In this document: positions 61,263 through 64,000 of the stretch, piece by piece
How positions within the stretch are numbered: the stretch's first letter is position 1
Layout of the letters: each line of letters starts with the position of its first letter
From: Stictocephala bisonia
Lineage: Eukaryota; Arthropoda; Insecta; Hemiptera; Membracidae
Assembly (NCBI GenBank): GCA_035578905.1
Contig: JAQJVL010000126.1
Coordinates: forward strand, 952,987-1,016,986
Direction of reading: 5' to 3'
Length of the DNA: 64,000 nt
Position numbers and translations under genes: made by a program
Notes under the pieces: generated by a model
Told to the model about the DNA's origin: nothing
Seen by the model: the letters and a program-made list of their open reading frames with translations, nothing else
Database searches by the model: none

Positions 61263-62619
61263 TGAATTGTTTGAATTATTAATTAATGTTTTAATTGTTT
61301 TAATTAACAACCTCATGGAAAGTAAATAACTGGTGCTTAGAGGATAAAACTTTCAGGAACTCCACTGTCTAATAATTTCAGTTCGTTTCAATAATTAAAT
61401 ATATTGTATAAGTCACTAATAAATACATCTAGCACTCGAGACGTGGTCAAGGGGGAGGGGGCAGCTGTGGTCGGCCATTGTGGATCATTTCTCCAAAATA
61501 TAAATGGTAAACAGAGAAGCTAATTTGTTCGCATTTTCCTGATAAAATAAATACTGATATGTCATTATGTAGGTATTTTAGTATGAAATTTTGATTGCTT
61601 AGCGCATTTTACATTTTATTATGATGTTTGTGTCATATATACTTAAAATGGATTTAAAAATTATTTGAAAGAAAATGCCAACAAATTGGAAACCAAAGGC
61701 AATCGGCATAAAGCATTTATCCAAGAATTTGTTAAGATGTATTGGCTAACAAACAAAAACTCTACCTTCAAAGTTTTTGTTCGTTAATTCTTAAGTCGTT
61801 AAGTCATGAATGTAATAGAGCATCATTTCATGATGAAAATAGTTCATTTTCTTTCATGTTTACCATTAATTCCTTGTAGTTTAACATGTCAATTCAGTAG
61901 TTCTTATTAATAGTGAGGTTATTGTTTTGATTGGCTCGAGAAAATTCATCATTTGGGGATATTTAATTTAAATCTTTAATGCGGATCCATTCACATTCAT
62001 TCGCTACTTTCCAATTAGATCCCTGGTGTCCACTTTCCAATTAGAAGTCTCCTAGTTAAACGCCAAATACTCTTCTACCCTGTAAAATGCACGTGACGAT
62101 AGAATGCGTTCAGACGAGTCCTAAACGCCTCGATCGTCGTAGCATTTTTCGTTGATTTGCGAATTTTGTTAATAAAACTGACACCCGCTTGCTGAGACAA
62201 GCACTCGTGAGTTCCTGTTCAACTCTCTCTGCCTCTAGTTTCTTACTTATTTATCTAATCAGAATCAAAGCACATTTTGATATACGATATGTAGCTGTTT
62301 CAAGGATATAGAGGATTGTCAATGTTAACGTTTGTAATTTTATGAAAGCTGATTTGCAAAAATCCTTTAAATTAATTTAGGTGGTTATTAGTTAGCTCTT
62401 CGTATAGCTAGTAGACAGTTCGTGCTGGTCGGATACCAAGCCAGAAGCACTAGAATATCTGATCACTTCTGCTCCCCTCCCCCACCTGACATAAAAAACT
62501 GTGTAATTATTTACTGTTCGTATAAATAATAATAACAACAACAACAAAGTTTTATGAAAGTGAAGCTACAGTATAAAGACAGGTATAAAGACCACCTTAC
62601 AGATAATAGCAAGCCTGGC
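61263..62619. other. AT-rich spacer, no gene seen
   Basis: No supported gene. Slightly more complex around 61980-62230 (ccaattagatccctggtgtc). Confidence 0.45.
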
Positions 62620-62780
62620 ATTTGAGAACAAAGGATATCGACGTTGTCGTTTCTACATTTTTATGGACTTTTCCCCTCCTTGCAAGAGGAGAACAAAAAA
62701 CTTTTAATTAGGGGGTTGAAGGGGATAAAAATAAAGAGCAGCTCTAAAGGATTTGTTTCAAAGGCCGGCAGGACGTGAGG
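62620..62780. other. Short complex island beside array 15
   Basis: ggacttttcccctccttgca and aaaggccggcaggacgtgag contrast with the AT-rich flanks. No coding frame. The array begins directly at its 3' edge. Confidence 0.3.
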
Positions 62781-62960
62781 TTTTATCATCCTCTAGTAGA
62801 CCTCACACGTGTCTATGCAGTGTGTTTTATCATCCTCTAGTAGACCTCACACTTGTCTATGCAGTGTGTTTTATCATCCTCTAGTAGACCTCACACTTGT
62901 CTATGCAGTGTGTTTTATCATCCTCTAGTAGACCTCACACTTGTCTATGCAGTGTGTTTT
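62781..62960. repeat. 44-bp tandem repeat, four units (array 15)
   Basis: Four units of 44 bp: ttttatcatcctctagtaga then cctcacac[gt]tgtctatgcagtgtg. Near-identical. Its small copy number makes it the youngest-looking or least expanded array in the window. Confidence 0.97.
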
Positions 62961-64000
62961 ATTCCTAACATAAGATAAAATATGATAATTTCACTCACTA
63001 TTTAAAACCTTTAATATTCTTTTTTTTAAGACTTACTAAAAAGGCTTACTTCAAAGCTAATTACTAAATAACTATAATATATAAATCGAGTTATGAATAA
63101 AAACAATCTTTTCAAAAAAATAAAACTAATTGGTAAATTTAGAAAAAATCAATAAGTTCTCATATTAACAGAATTTCAGTAACCAAATCAAATAGCAGAA
63201 ACATAGTAATAAAATATTTCAGGAAACAGATAGAGTTAACACAATTATATTATATTTTTTATAAAGTTAAAACTGATAACTAGATACAGAATACATTGCT
63301 CAGTCAGTGTTAGTAAGTGACGCACGTCAGGCTATATTAGAACAAAAAAAACGATTCAAAATACACCACTCCCCATCCCCTTTATTCATGGCATAACAAC
63401 CAACAAGTGTTAGCATGTACATTTTGTACTTAAATTGTAATAAATTTGTGCTCTATGACGTTCACTTTTACTTTATTCTATAGTAGTATACATGACATTG
63501 GTCTGTTAACTAATTTAAAATAATCATACAAAAGAATTAAATACTGTGTTTTAATATTAAATTGCTTGTACCTATCAGTTATTCATGTGCGACGTTATAT
63601 TCTTCAACTTGTCATATATTACAAGTACACCTTCTGGCCATGCCACCTCGTAGTTTGTCGGGGAAGGTAGATGAGTCATGGAGATGTTCATAGTAGGGGT
63701 GTGCTTGAAGTTCCCACCCACCCATACATGTACGGTGATATTGTAAACAACAAAATACTCTTGGGTAAAAAAATGAGACAATACTTTACAACCGAAATGA
63801 GCTGTGAGCTCAGCCACAAAATGCGTTTTTCTCTCTGCATTACCTAAAATTACTTTTATTTTTACCATCATTTTTTATTTTATTTTGACGCATAGTATCA
63901 TCGTCACAATATATAAATTGTGACGTGAAAATATATAGTTTCGTGTAGAAATTATATATTTTTCAAAGAAAATTCCCTAAATTAAGATAGATCAAAAATG
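62961..64000. other. AT-rich end of window
   Basis: No supported gene. A minus-strand 98-codon open frame (63575-63871) starts MMVKIKVILGNAERKTHF and has no domain I recognise. It covers a single minisatellite-like monomer, which argues against a gene. Confidence 0.4.
63713..63743 (+). repeat. Single monomer related to array 13
   Basis: cccacccatacatgtacggt followed by gatattg resembles the array 13 unit cccacccatacacgtacagt plus ggtattg with about four differences, 6 kb away and not tandem. Confidence 0.55.

Noticed and set aside
63575..63871. 98-codon minus-strand gene
   Set aside because: No recognised domain, no coding context, and part of it is a minisatellite-like monomer.

Overview
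The window is strongly AT-rich eukaryotic nuclear DNA with no intact cellular gene that I can support. The repeats it carries (jockey/CR1-like and RTE-like LINE remnants, a Tc1/mariner-superfamily element of the DUF4817 type, tRNA-derived SINEs and Penelope-like terminal motifs) fit an arthropod, most likely a large-genome insect and plausibly a hemipteran. The species is an inference. No bacterial gene organisation is present. Most long open frames are artefacts of tandem repeats whose unit contains no stop codon.

Layout. 1-1050: 28-bp minisatellite cut by the window edge, then two hairpins and a LINE 3' end (to 1687). 2708-5546: two more minisatellites (19 bp and 32-34 bp). 6230-8583: a complete but dead DNA transposon with inverted repeats of about 485 bp. 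8828-10752: 27-bp and 97-bp arrays. 12832-15515: a 5'-truncated LINE with endonuclease and reverse transcriptase remnants, followed by an older RTE-like fragment. 17413-22633: three arrays (19, 28 and 36 bp units), including a 705-bp higher-order duplication. 23917-23983: a dense CRE/E-box cluster. 26.5-63 kb: long AT-rich spacer interrupted by short islands of more complex, GC-richer, non-repetitive DNA that resemble conserved noncoding elements, plus eight more arrays, four copies of one SINE family, two other tRNA-like SINEs, an inverted Penelope-like terminal pair and another LINE 3' end.

In all, 15 unrelated minisatellites with units of 19 to 126 bp occupy about 12 kb, near 19% of the window. 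That density, together with SINE and LINE remnants and sparse complex islands, suggests a gene desert or the inside of a very large intron. The parts do not form a pathway. The most informative signals are the minisatellite density, the unnamed dispersed repeat with a conserved core of about 40 bp (four copies between 3.6 and 16 kb), the tRNA-derived SINE families, the hammerhead-like inverted pair and the CRE/E-box cluster.
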